DNA of 64,000 nt from Archangium sp. (GTDB taxonomy: Bacteria; Myxococcota; Myxococcia; Myxococcales; Myxococcaceae): the NCBI GenBank assembly GCA_030695565.1, contig JAUYRZ010000098.1, positions 40,690 to 104,689 of the forward strand. The letters run 5' to 3'. Under the pieces are notes generated by a model. That model worked only from the letters and a program-made list of their open reading frames with translations. It ran no database searches and was not told where the DNA came from. The position numbers and the translations under genes are program-made. Below are positions 50,968 to 58,642 of this stretch, piece by piece. Every line of letters begins with the position of its first letter. Position 1 is the first letter of the stretch.

Positions 50968-52179
50968 ATGCGGATCTGGCTCTTGCTGCTTCTCTTCTCT
51001 GGCTGCGCGACCGGACTTTCTGCCGCGCGCCGGGCCGAGCTCGACGCCGACGCTCAACCTGCGCTGCTTGCTCTGCAAGGTGCGCAGTTCGATCAAGCCA
51101 AGACGCTCGCCGCTGAATCGCTGCAACGAAACCCCGACAACGCGCGCGCGGCCGGCATCGCGGCTATCGCCTTCTACCGCCAGGCCGTGCACGACTTCGT
51201 GGCCGACGCGATGACCATCGCGTCCAGCTTCGCGGCCTCGATGCTGCTGCGCGGCAGCATCGTCAACACCGACTTCCTCACCTTCATGCTCGAGCGGGCC
51301 GACAAGCGCCTGCAGAACGTCGACGCAGCGCTGGCCGTGGTCGAGAAGGATCCCGGCTTCTCACTCGACCTCTGCCTCGCCTGCTGGAACGTCGACTGGA
51401 ACCGCAGCGGCGACGTCGACGAGCTCGATCGCCACCTGCTGGAGATCGAACTCGACGCTGCCGGCAAGCCCCTGCCGGAGAACGACCCGCGCCGCAGGCC
51501 CACCTTCCGCTTCGACGTGGCCGACGTGGCCTGGCTGCGCGCGATGGTGCACTTCCAGCGGGCCGCGCTCGCGTTCGGCGGCGCGTACGACCCCAACATC
51601 ACCTTCGCCTCGCGCAACAAGGAAAAGCTGGTGCTCAAGCTGCGTGACCCGAAGAAGTTGCTCGAGGCCCGCGACCTCGCGCTGGAAGGCCTGACGCACG
51701 CCGCGAGCTGCCGCAAGCTCGTGCTCGCGGAGGTCGACGACGAACGCGAGTGGTTGCCCCACCCGCGGCAGAAGAGTCACGCCATGCCGCTCGAGGTCGA
51801 CGACGCGCTGTTCGAGACCTGGGCGGGCGTGCTGGGAGATCTCGAGCGGCTCCTCAAGGGGCAAGAAGGCGTGAGCGTCGCAGAGGTCGCCCAGTTGCGG
51901 GACCACCCACCGGAGACGCCGCCGGGCGGCTACCTCGACGTCGACGCATTTCTGACGCAGCCCCGCGATCTCATCGTCGGCCGCGGCGAGTTGAAGGCGT
52001 TGCGCCGCGACGATCCCGGCGCCATCTCCGAGCTGCTCGGCCGCCTGCTCGGCCCCGCGTACAAGAGCTCGCTGCCAGCCTCCCCGCTGATCGGCCGGCT
52101 GCAGCGAATGCGCAAAGAGATCGACCGGGGTGAAGACACCATCGAGCGCAAGCTCCGCTACCTGCTCTGGCTCAACTGA
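50968..52179 (+). CDS. TPR-like lipoprotein (hypothetical)
   Basis: A 403-residue lipoprotein (MRIWLLLLLFSGC). Residues 25-75 resemble tetratricopeptide helices (ALLALQGAQFDQAKTLAAES, LQRNPDNARAAGIAAIAFY). The rest is helical with a double-Cys segment (LCLACWNVDWNRSGDVDE) and long charged helices. It is probably a periplasmic or outer-membrane-anchored scaffold. It sits between the Asn-synthetase-like gene and the hydroxylase, and could help move the lipid product, but nothing in the sequence shows this. Confidence 0.75.
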   Translation: MRIWLLLLLFSGCATGLSAARRAELDADAQPALLALQGAQFDQAKTLAAESLQRNPDNARAAGIAAIAFYRQAVHDFVADAMTIASSFAASMLLRGSIVNTDFLTFMLERADKRLQNVDAALAVVEKDPGFSLDLCLACWNVDWNRSGDVDELDRHLLEIELDAAGKPLPENDPRRRPTFRFDVADVAWLRAMVHFQRAALAFGGAYDPNITFASRNKEKLVLKLRDPKKLLEARDLALEGLTHAASCRKLVLAEVDDEREWLPHPRQKSHAMPLEVDDALFETWAGVLGDLERLLKGQEGVSVAEVAQLRDHPPETPPGGYLDVDAFLTQPRDLIVGRGELKALRRDDPGAISELLGRLLGPAYKSSLPASPLIGRLQRMRKEIDRGEDTIERKLRYLLWLN

Positions 52180-52455
52180 GGCGAAGCCGGCGACCGAAAA
52201 GCATCGACGGGTCGGTGAAGGTGCTCCCGCAGCTCAAAAATCCAGCCAACAAAGCGCAGTCGTTCGAGGTCCTCGAAAGCTGGGGCTCGAGCTGCAAGGC
52301 GCGTTACCGAAGGCGCCTCATCTACGCGCGGCTCGAGATCCTGGAGCACGCGAGTCTGTAGGTGGGGCGAGCTGATTCTCCCGGGGTTCAGGGAGAATCG
52401 AAGCGGCGAATGGCGAGTCGAGGACTGCGCGGTTGCAGGTTCTTAGATCTGATGC
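52180..52455. other. Intergenic, with a 48-codon open frame
   Basis: GTG 52215 to TAG 52361 reads as 48 residues (MKVLPQLKNPANKAQSF..., ending RLIYARLEILEHASL). It has no ribosome site or known motif and may be a gene fragment. The remaining sequence, CCCGGGGTTCAGGGAGAATC and onward, holds no clear promoter or terminator. Confidence 0.3.
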
Positions 52456-53301
52456 GTGCTGACCGCCCAGACCGTTGCAGACCTGATCCCCTTTGCGATG
52501 GCGGCCGGCGTGAGCTTGATGCTCGCCCTCGAGACGCTCTCACCGCTGGTGCCGTTGTTGCCCGGCAAGGTGCGGGTGCGGCACGCTTTGCGCAACTTGA
52601 GCATCGCGTTCTTCATCGCGGTGGTGGCTGCGTTCGGCAACGTGCTGGCCGTCGCGGTGGCCGCGTGGGGCACGAGCAACCAGTGGGGCCTGCTCAACCT
52701 CTTCGACACGCCCTGGGTGCTGCGTTTTCTCTTCGCGCTCGCGGTCCTCGACTTCTTCGAGTGGCTGCGTCACCGCCTGCATCACCGGCTGAATTTCCTG
52801 TGGCGGTTTCACCGCGTGCATCACACCGACCCGCACGTCGACTCGACCACGGCGCTGAGGGGGCACCCGGTGGAGAGCCTCATCACGTACTCCTACTACT
52901 GCGGGCTCATCCTCTTGCTGGGCATCGACCCGCTCTCCCTGGCGCTGCGTTCGTTGGTGAGCGCGATGGCGGTGGCCTGGCACCACGCCGACTTCAAGCT
53001 GCCGCTTGGGCTCGACAAAGCCATCAGCCTGGTGACGCCCACGCCGCGCACGCATCGCATGCACCACTCGCGCAACGTGCGCTTCACCGATTCGAACTTC
53101 GGCACCGTGTTCACCTGGTGGGATCGCCTGCTGGGCACCTTCACCCCCGCCGATGCGCAGCCGCCCGGGAAGACCGGGCTGGAGGGTTTCGATACGCCCG
53201 AGCAGCAGTCGTTGCTCGGGGTGTTGCGCTCACCGCTGCTCGACGTGCAGCACGATGTGCTCCCGCCTTCAGAAGCGCGGGCTGACCGTGTTCTGCAGTG
53301 A
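52456..53301 (+). CDS. Fatty acid hydroxylase / sterol desaturase family membrane enzyme
   Basis: A 281-residue di-iron membrane enzyme. The histidine clusters are in order: RHRLHH, FHRVHHTDPH and HRMHHSR, with an extra WHHADF. About four transmembrane segments lie before and between them. This family hydroxylates or desaturates lipids, including C4-hydroxylation of sphingoid bases and alpha-hydroxylation of fatty acids. Start GTG 52456. The 3' end overlaps the convergent cyclase gene by 33 bases. Location suggests it works on the lipid made by the 39-49 kb operon. Confidence 0.85.
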   Translation: MLTAQTVADLIPFAMAAGVSLMLALETLSPLVPLLPGKVRVRHALRNLSIAFFIAVVAAFGNVLAVAVAAWGTSNQWGLLNLFDTPWVLRFLFALAVLDFFEWLRHRLHHRLNFLWRFHRVHHTDPHVDSTTALRGHPVESLITYSYYCGLILLLGIDPLSLALRSLVSAMAVAWHHADFKLPLGLDKAISLVTPTPRTHRMHHSRNVRFTDSNFGTVFTWWDRLLGTFTPADAQPPGKTGLEGFDTPEQQSLLGVLRSPLLDVQHDVLPPSEARADRVLQ

Positions 53302-56300
53302 GGTGGGAATGCGGAACCTCGCGTTCTTGCCTTCGCGCTGCACCAGCACGATGCCTTCCATGAACAGGTGCGTGGCGTAGGCGAACAGCTGCGCTTCAGG
53401 CGCGCGCGGGTCGCCCCGGGGGATGAACTGGTCGAGCAGCGTGCCCGCGTCGATCAGCTGCCGTGTCCAATCCGCCGGGGGCAGGCCGAGCAGGTCGCTG
53501 CATTGATCTCCCGCCAACGTGCGGATCAACGCGATCGGCAAGCCATCGAGCCCGATGCCGGGAAAGTAGGACTGCATCATCTCCACCAGCGGCTTGATCA
53601 GCGCCCCACCGTCAGGCGACGACCGCCACTGACGATCGCGGATGGCCTCCATCAACTCCTGCCCGTCGATGAGATCGATCGGCAGCAGCGCTTCGTGCAG
53701 CCCGAGCAGGTGGCCCACCACCTTCCACGTGTGCAACCACGCGTCGCCTTCCGCCTCGGAGTACGGCACGCCGAGCAGCCGCAGCCCATCGAGCGTCACC
53801 ACCGAGAACGTCATCAGGGTGCCGGCGAGGTCTTCCTGGTTGATGGGCAGGCCGCGCAGAGCGCCATCCCACCTGGGTGACTGCCGGTTGAGCAGCAGGT
53901 GCCGAACGCTCGCGTGCATCAGCCGAACCTTCTGCGCGGTGCGAACGCCCCGGCCACCGGGCGCGAGTGCCCCCACGTCCATCACGTCGAAGAGGAACTG
54001 CGCGGTCTCGAAGATGCGCTGCCGCACGTGCCGGGTCATGCCCTGCGTCTGGGTGATCACGTGCGCGCCGTTCGCCGCCGCGTAGGCCTGCGGGAGCGAG
54101 CTGCAGAACAACCCCATCGCCACCTGCCACCCGTTGCGCATGAACAACTGCTCAGCGAGCTGAAGCTGCACCGGGTCGGCCCACGCGGGCAGCGCCGTCG
54201 CGTTGAAGTATGCCTCGGCTTCGTCGGGCAACCCCGTGGGCACCGGATCCGACGAACGGAAGATGCCGTTCATCAGCGCGTTGACCGCGTCGGCCTGGCC
54301 GCGCGCGAAGATGCTGGCGATCACCTCATCGGCGAGCGGGTCCTTCACCTGGCGGAACGCGTCGAGCTTCTCGTCGCTCCAGCGAACGCGTGGTGCGGCG
54401 GCGGTCGACTGGTGCTTGCGATGCGTGAGGTACTTGCCCAGCGCCTCGGTCGGGTAGAACCGCGCCGCTTCCGGGTACACGTAGAAAGTGTCGGGCGGCA
54501 CGTTGGTGTGCAGGTACTCGCCGTTGGCCCACGTACCGTCGGCGCGCTGCGACCTCAGCAGCAGGTTCACCGCGCGTTTGACCATGTCGCTGTCGCCTTC
54601 GCCGGCATCCAGCAGCGCCTGCACCACCAGCGCGGTGAGCGGGAGCATGGTGGGGCCGATACCGGCAGCAGCCTCCCGGCGATACGACTCGGGGCTCTCA
54701 CCCCACCCGCCATCGGCGTTCTGCCGCGAGGCGATCCACCGCACCGCGCGGCGCACCCACGGCTCGTTCATGTCGACGCGTACGGCCGCCAGGCCCATCA
54801 ACACGAAGGCGCTGGCCGAGAGGTAGTTGACCACCCACCGGCCCCACCACGCGCCGTTGCTCGCCTGCTGCGTCTTCAAGAAATCGACCGCGCGCTGCAC
54901 GGCGGGCGACGAGTTGATGGTCTCGCCCAGGTGACCCAGCCCGTGGAGCACGCGCGAGGTGAGATCTTCCGTCGAAGGATCTCCCGTCACCGGCGGCGGA
55001 TCGATCACCGCGCTGAGCATGGAGAGCGGGTTGCTCATGTCGATGATGGGGTTCTTCTCCATCATCGGGCCCGGCTTCTTGCCCGGCAGGCCCCACACGA
55101 AGGCAGACCAGCCGCCATCTGGGTTCTGCATGCTGAACAGCCAGCGTTTTCCCAGCTCAGCAGAGCGGGCAAGCTTCGTGCGCAGCGCCGGCGGGAGCGA
55201 AGGATCTTCGAGCGCGATGCCCAGCGCGCTGAGCACCACGCCCGCGTCATCGCAGTCGGGCATCGTGTCGTTGGTGCGCTGGAACGCCCAGCCCCCGGTG
55301 AGCACCGCGTTCGGCTTGCGGTTGTCGACCTGGGGCATCGGCCGGGTGCACTGCGCGTCGACCATCCAATGAAGCGCGCGCATCACGTCGGGGTCGGTGG
55401 GCTTGATGCCGCCGGCCAGCAACGCGCGGGTATCGAACGCGGTGGCCCACACCTCGGTGCCGAAGCCGGCGAAGTGCATGCCCTGCTCGTCGTGAAGCTT
55501 CTGCGCGTCGATCCACGCGAGCGCGCGTTTGAGCATGTTGCCGCTCTCCACGCTCCCGATGGCCTGCAGCGCGGGGAGAATCAACACCGAGATGACGGTG
55601 GAGTCGTTGAAGCTCCCGTCGTCGTTCTGGAACGTCTGGAACAGCGTGGTCGCGGTGCGGCACTTGAGCAGGTCGACCAGGCTCTTCTTGTCGCCGTTGG
55701 GCCCGAAGTCACCGCGCAGCCGCCGGAGCAACAGCTCGGTCTGGAACGCGCCCATCAACACGCCGGAGTGAAAACGCGTCTCGAGGAACTTCCGCGCGGG
55801 CGGAGCGAGGATGAAGGTGGTCGAAGGGCACGGCACGCTCTTGGGGTCGACCAGGTTGGCCATGGCCAGGAACACCGCGGCGAACTCACCTTCGTTCATC
55901 TTCTCGATGACCGCGCGCGTGCCGCCGTGAGCCACCACCCACGCCTTCGCTTTGCCCGCGGCTTCGAAGGCATGGCAGAGGTGCAGCGCCGCCCACGCCG
56001 CGGCGGTCGAGCTCAAGTCACCGGTGGTGGAGTACGGATGAATGCCGAATGAACCATCGGTGCGCTGCTGGCTGGTGAGCCACTTCGCGGCGCCCGTGGT
56101 GTCCTTCTCGTCGAGCACCTTCAGGTAGCGCAGCACCGTGACCACCTGCGCGGTCACCCACGGCCCCACTTCACCGGGGGTGTCCCAGCTGCCGTCGGGC
56201 TTCTGTGTCTTCCACAACACGCGCTGGGCTTTATCGACAGCGAGCTGCACCTCGGTGACGCTGGGCGTCTGCGTGTGTTGATCCACGTCGTGGCTCGCAA

Positions 56301-56331
56301 CCCCTGGTTGCTGGCGACTCGGCACAGTCAT
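53269..56331 (-). CDS. Class II terpene-cyclase-like protein fused to MpaB/rubber-oxygenase-like domain
   Basis: 1020 residues. Residues 20-650 have the alpha/alpha toroid of squalene-hopene cyclases, with QW-type repeats (QKPDGSWDTPGEVGPW, QNPDGGWSAFVW, RQNADGGWGESPES, SQRADGTW) and an Asp-rich motif at 359-362, PDCDDAG, in place of DVDDTA. Residues about 700-980 are a DUF2236/MpaB-type haem oxygenase: KVRLMHASVRHLLL, PINQEDLAGTLMTFSVVTLD, HTWKVVGHLLGLHEALLP. The cyclases are normally separate enzymes of about 640 residues. A cyclised terpenoid might be passed straight to the oxygenase. Whether the cyclase part is active is uncertain because of the changed motif and the absence of a clear membrane-insertion helix. 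Confidence 0.85.
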   Translation of the reverse strand: MTVPSRQQPGVASHDVDQHTQTPSVTEVQLAVDKAQRVLWKTQKPDGSWDTPGEVGPWVTAQVVTVLRYLKVLDEKDTTGAAKWLTSQQRTDGSFGIHPYSTTGDLSSTAAAWAALHLCHAFEAAGKAKAWVVAHGGTRAVIEKMNEGEFAAVFLAMANLVDPKSVPCPSTTFILAPPARKFLETRFHSGVLMGAFQTELLLRRLRGDFGPNGDKKSLVDLLKCRTATTLFQTFQNDDGSFNDSTVISVLILPALQAIGSVESGNMLKRALAWIDAQKLHDEQGMHFAGFGTEVWATAFDTRALLAGGIKPTDPDVMRALHWMVDAQCTRPMPQVDNRKPNAVLTGGWAFQRTNDTMPDCDDAGVVLSALGIALEDPSLPPALRTKLARSAELGKRWLFSMQNPDGGWSAFVWGLPGKKPGPMMEKNPIIDMSNPLSMLSAVIDPPPVTGDPSTEDLTSRVLHGLGHLGETINSSPAVQRAVDFLKTQQASNGAWWGRWVVNYLSASAFVLMGLAAVRVDMNEPWVRRAVRWIASRQNADGGWGESPESYRREAAAGIGPTMLPLTALVVQALLDAGEGDSDMVKRAVNLLLRSQRADGTWANGEYLHTNVPPDTFYVYPEAARFYPTEALGKYLTHRKHQSTAAAPRVRWSDEKLDAFRQVKDPLADEVIASIFARGQADAVNALMNGIFRSSDPVPTGLPDEAEAYFNATALPAWADPVQLQLAEQLFMRNGWQVAMGLFCSSLPQAYAAANGAHVITQTQGMTRHVRQRIFETAQFLFDVMDVGALAPGGRGVRTAQKVRLMHASVRHLLLNRQSPRWDGALRGLPINQEDLAGTLMTFSVVTLDGLRLLGVPYSEAEGDAWLHTWKVVGHLLGLHEALLPIDLIDGQELMEAIRDRQWRSSPDGGALIKPLVEMMQSYFPGIGLDGLPIALIRTLAGDQCSDLLGLPPADWTRQLIDAGTLLDQFIPRGDPRAPEAQLFAYATHLFMEGIVLVQREGKNARFRIPTSLQNTVSPRF

Positions 56332-56355
56332 GTCATTCCCCCTGGATGGTACGGA

Positions 56356-56910
56356 TCAGCGCGTCAGCTTGAGTTCGTAGAGACAGGCCGCGCCGTCGCG
56401 CTGCTTCACTTCGATGCGATCGGGCCAGCCTGGAATGACGTCAGCGCCCGCGCCGATGAGGCCTGCGTAGAAGCCGGGCACGTCGCTCACGTCGTTCATC
56501 CACAGCTCGTGCGTCTTCGGGTCGACGACGGTGAAGCGCGTCTCGATGAAGTTGGCGCCCGTGCGGAAGTTGCGGGTCATGCGATCGAGTGAACGCTGCG
56601 CGCCCATGATCTTCGCGGCACCGAACATCGCCTTGCCCATGAAGGTGTCGGCGAACTGCAGCACCGTCGCCTTCCCGAGCTGCGCGTGCTGCGCGTACGA
56701 CTCATTGCCGGGGAACAGCTCAGCGCTGATCAGCCTGACCGCGCGCGCCCAATCTTCGGCCGGGTACGCGGGCTCGAGTTTGTGCGGCGGGCCCATGCGC
56801 ATCGCAGCCAACTTCGCCTGTGTTTCGGGCGTCAGACGCCCCTGCATCACCTTGAAGAGCGACTCCACCGCGCCGCTGAAGATGAGCTTCGACCCGCCGA
56901 CGCCGACCAT
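56356..56910 (-). CDS. DUF2378 (TIGR02265-like) Myxococcales-type protein
   Basis: A 184-residue protein resembling the Myxococcales-restricted DUF2378 family: FSGAVESLFKVMQGRLTPET at the start, YPAEDWARAVRLISAELFPG, HAQLGKATVLQFADTF, RNFRTGANFIETRF and DVPGFYAGLIGAGADVIPGW. Members are about 180-190 residues and occur in many paralogues in this order; their function is unknown. It is 24 bases upstream of the cyclase-oxygenase gene on the same strand, so the two are in one operon. Confidence 0.75.
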   Translation of the reverse strand: MVGVGGSKLIFSGAVESLFKVMQGRLTPETQAKLAAMRMGPPHKLEPAYPAEDWARAVRLISAELFPGNESYAQHAQLGKATVLQFADTFMGKAMFGAAKIMGAQRSLDRMTRNFRTGANFIETRFTVVDPKTHELWMNDVSDVPGFYAGLIGAGADVIPGWPDRIEVKQRDGAACLYELKLTR

Positions 56911-56949
56911 GGGCCGGGAAGCTACCCGGCACCCATGCCCGCGCCACCG

Positions 56950-58446
56950 TCATTTTTCCTTCGCACCAAAGACCGTGGCGGAGAGCCCGCGGCTCCCGAA
57001 AGCGCGCTCCCATTGTTCCGCGGAGTAAGCGGCGGCCACCCCTGGATACGCTTCCAGCAGCGTGGAAGTCGATCGGGTGTTCACCGGCCCCGGGGGCAGC
57101 GCCTTCACCGCGGCCTCGAAAGCGGACCGCGTGGAGCCGGGCACACCTCGAGTCAGCAACGTGCCCACGAAGAAGCGGTACTCGCGCGCGCGTGGGTCGG
57201 CGTCGATGGTGTGATCCGGCGTGCCCGTCAGGCCCGCCTCGACGGCACGCAGGGTCGGCTTCCACAGGTACTCGGGCAACTCGTGACTGGCCCTCGTGGG
57301 CAGCCCGCGTACGCCCTCGAGCTGCGGATCATCAGCGGCGTACGCCGCGACGACCGCGCCCGTGGCATCGGTCACCGCGTAGAGGTTCCAGCTGCGGCTC
57401 TCCGAGACCCACGGCCCTTCCCAGCCATCGGCGTGCTCGTTGCCGTAGCGGCCGAGCAGGTGCACGTGCTTCACCGCGAGCCCCGGGGTGCCTTCGTTCG
57501 CAGCGAGGGCCAGCACGGCGAGGGCGCCTTCTCCGTCGATCGTGCGCGTGTCGAGGTCAGCCGCGACGAAGGGTTGGTTCCACACCTCACGGTCACCGCC
57601 GTGCGCCGCGTCGTTGTGGCGATCTGCGACCACGCCGCCACCACCCCGCATGAGAAACTGGGCGCTCGCGTGCAGCAGATCGAGCGCAGTGACCGGCGCG
57701 TGGAACATCGACTTGCCGTCGCTCAGCGCGATGGTGTCACTCACGCCCATCAAGAAGTTCCCCAGGTCGGCCCGGCTGATCCACTGCCCCGAGAGCCACA
57801 AGCCCCGCTGCCCTTCCGGCCCGCCCACGTCGACGCGCGCGGACAGCTCGTTGGAGAGCGCCGACCAGGCCCACGCGTGGCACTTGCCCCACCAGGCGGG
57901 CGCGGTGGGATCGAACGCGCCCTTCGAGTTCGCCAACGCGACGAAGCCCTGGCCGAGCGCGATGCCCCGGGCGCGCGCCATCGCGTCGAGCGCTTCTCCC
58001 GGTGTCTGCGCGCCGAGCCGGCTCTGTTCGTCGGCGGTCAAGACGTTCGAGCGCGGCGCGGGGCTGCCGTGGGCTCTGCGCATCGGGCCTTCGCGCACCG
58101 AGTCGTAGCTGCGCGTGTAGGGCGTGACGCTGGAGGTGCCGCGCTCCGTGCCATCGGGACCGAGGAGGAGCCGATCGTCGGTGAAGCGGCCCGGGTCGTT
58201 GCCGGTGACCGCGTTCAACAGACCCGCCGCGGGACCAGGCCGGGCGAGGAACGTCTCGATCACGTCGCGCGCAGCCGCCGTCGTGCGCGGTGAACTCGCG
58301 ATCGAACGCAGCGCGTTCCGCTCATCGTCGGTGACAGCGCCGTGATCTCCGCTCGCGTCGAGCAGACGTTCGGCTTCGGGCGTCTCGAGGCGGCCATCGT
58401 CACGGGTGAAGAGTTGATTGAGGGTCTGCAGCGATCGAACGGTCAT
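56950..58446 (-). CDS. Putative transglutaminase-elicitor-like protein
   Basis: A 498-residue protein from ATG 58446 (MTVRSLQTLNQLFTRDDGRL). The N-terminal 110 residues are helical and EF-like. The middle has WWGKCHAWAWSALSNEL, a Cys-His pair in a Trp-rich setting like transglutaminase-type (TGase elicitor) folds, then VADRHNDAAHGGDREVWNQP and GLAVKHVHLLGRYGNEHADG with His/Asp. A longer frame from 58638 would add a lipoprotein signal (ITRILLSSVGLGALVLAC), which cannot be ruled out. Assignment to the family is tentative. Confidence 0.55.
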   Translation of the reverse strand: MTVRSLQTLNQLFTRDDGRLETPEAERLLDASGDHGAVTDDERNALRSIASSPRTTAAARDVIETFLARPGPAAGLLNAVTGNDPGRFTDDRLLLGPDGTERGTSSVTPYTRSYDSVREGPMRRAHGSPAPRSNVLTADEQSRLGAQTPGEALDAMARARGIALGQGFVALANSKGAFDPTAPAWWGKCHAWAWSALSNELSARVDVGGPEGQRGLWLSGQWISRADLGNFLMGVSDTIALSDGKSMFHAPVTALDLLHASAQFLMRGGGGVVADRHNDAAHGGDREVWNQPFVAADLDTRTIDGEGALAVLALAANEGTPGLAVKHVHLLGRYGNEHADGWEGPWVSESRSWNLYAVTDATGAVVAAYAADDPQLEGVRGLPTRASHELPEYLWKPTLRAVEAGLTGTPDHTIDADPRAREYRFFVGTLLTRGVPGSTRSAFEAAVKALPPGPVNTRSTSTLLEAYPGVAAAYSAEQWERAFGSRGLSATVFGAKEK

Positions 58447-58642
58447 GGGGCGTGGCTCCGGGTGAGAACAGCGTGAGGAGCGCACCTGATGCACTTTGCG
58501 CGCACATCTCCCACCCGCGGAATCAGAGGCGTTCTCGCGCACCGAGAGTCCCGAAGCGCACGCGAGTACCAGTGCACCCAGCCCGACTGACGAAAGAAGG
58601 ATCCGGGTGATCAGAGCGGTCCGCGTACGCTGCGGCACCTGA
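58447..58642 (-). other. Possible lipoprotein leader extending the putative transglutaminase-like gene
   Basis: An in-frame ATG at 58638 gives MPQRTRTALITRILLSSVGL, then GALVLACASG, a believable signal and lipobox, 64 residues before ATG 58446. Between them the sequence is Arg/Ser/Cys-rich (VHQVRSSRCSHPEPRP). Either the true start, or a promoter region: the ATG at 58446 has CGGAG upstream. The divergent gene starts at 58643, so promoters for both lie here or within the leader. Confidence 0.35.

Noticed and set aside
53899..56052. A 717-residue plus-strand open frame opposite the cyclase-oxygenase gene
   Set aside because: The minus-strand protein has QW motifs and oxygenase blocks; the plus-strand frame is Arg/His/Gly-rich with no motif.
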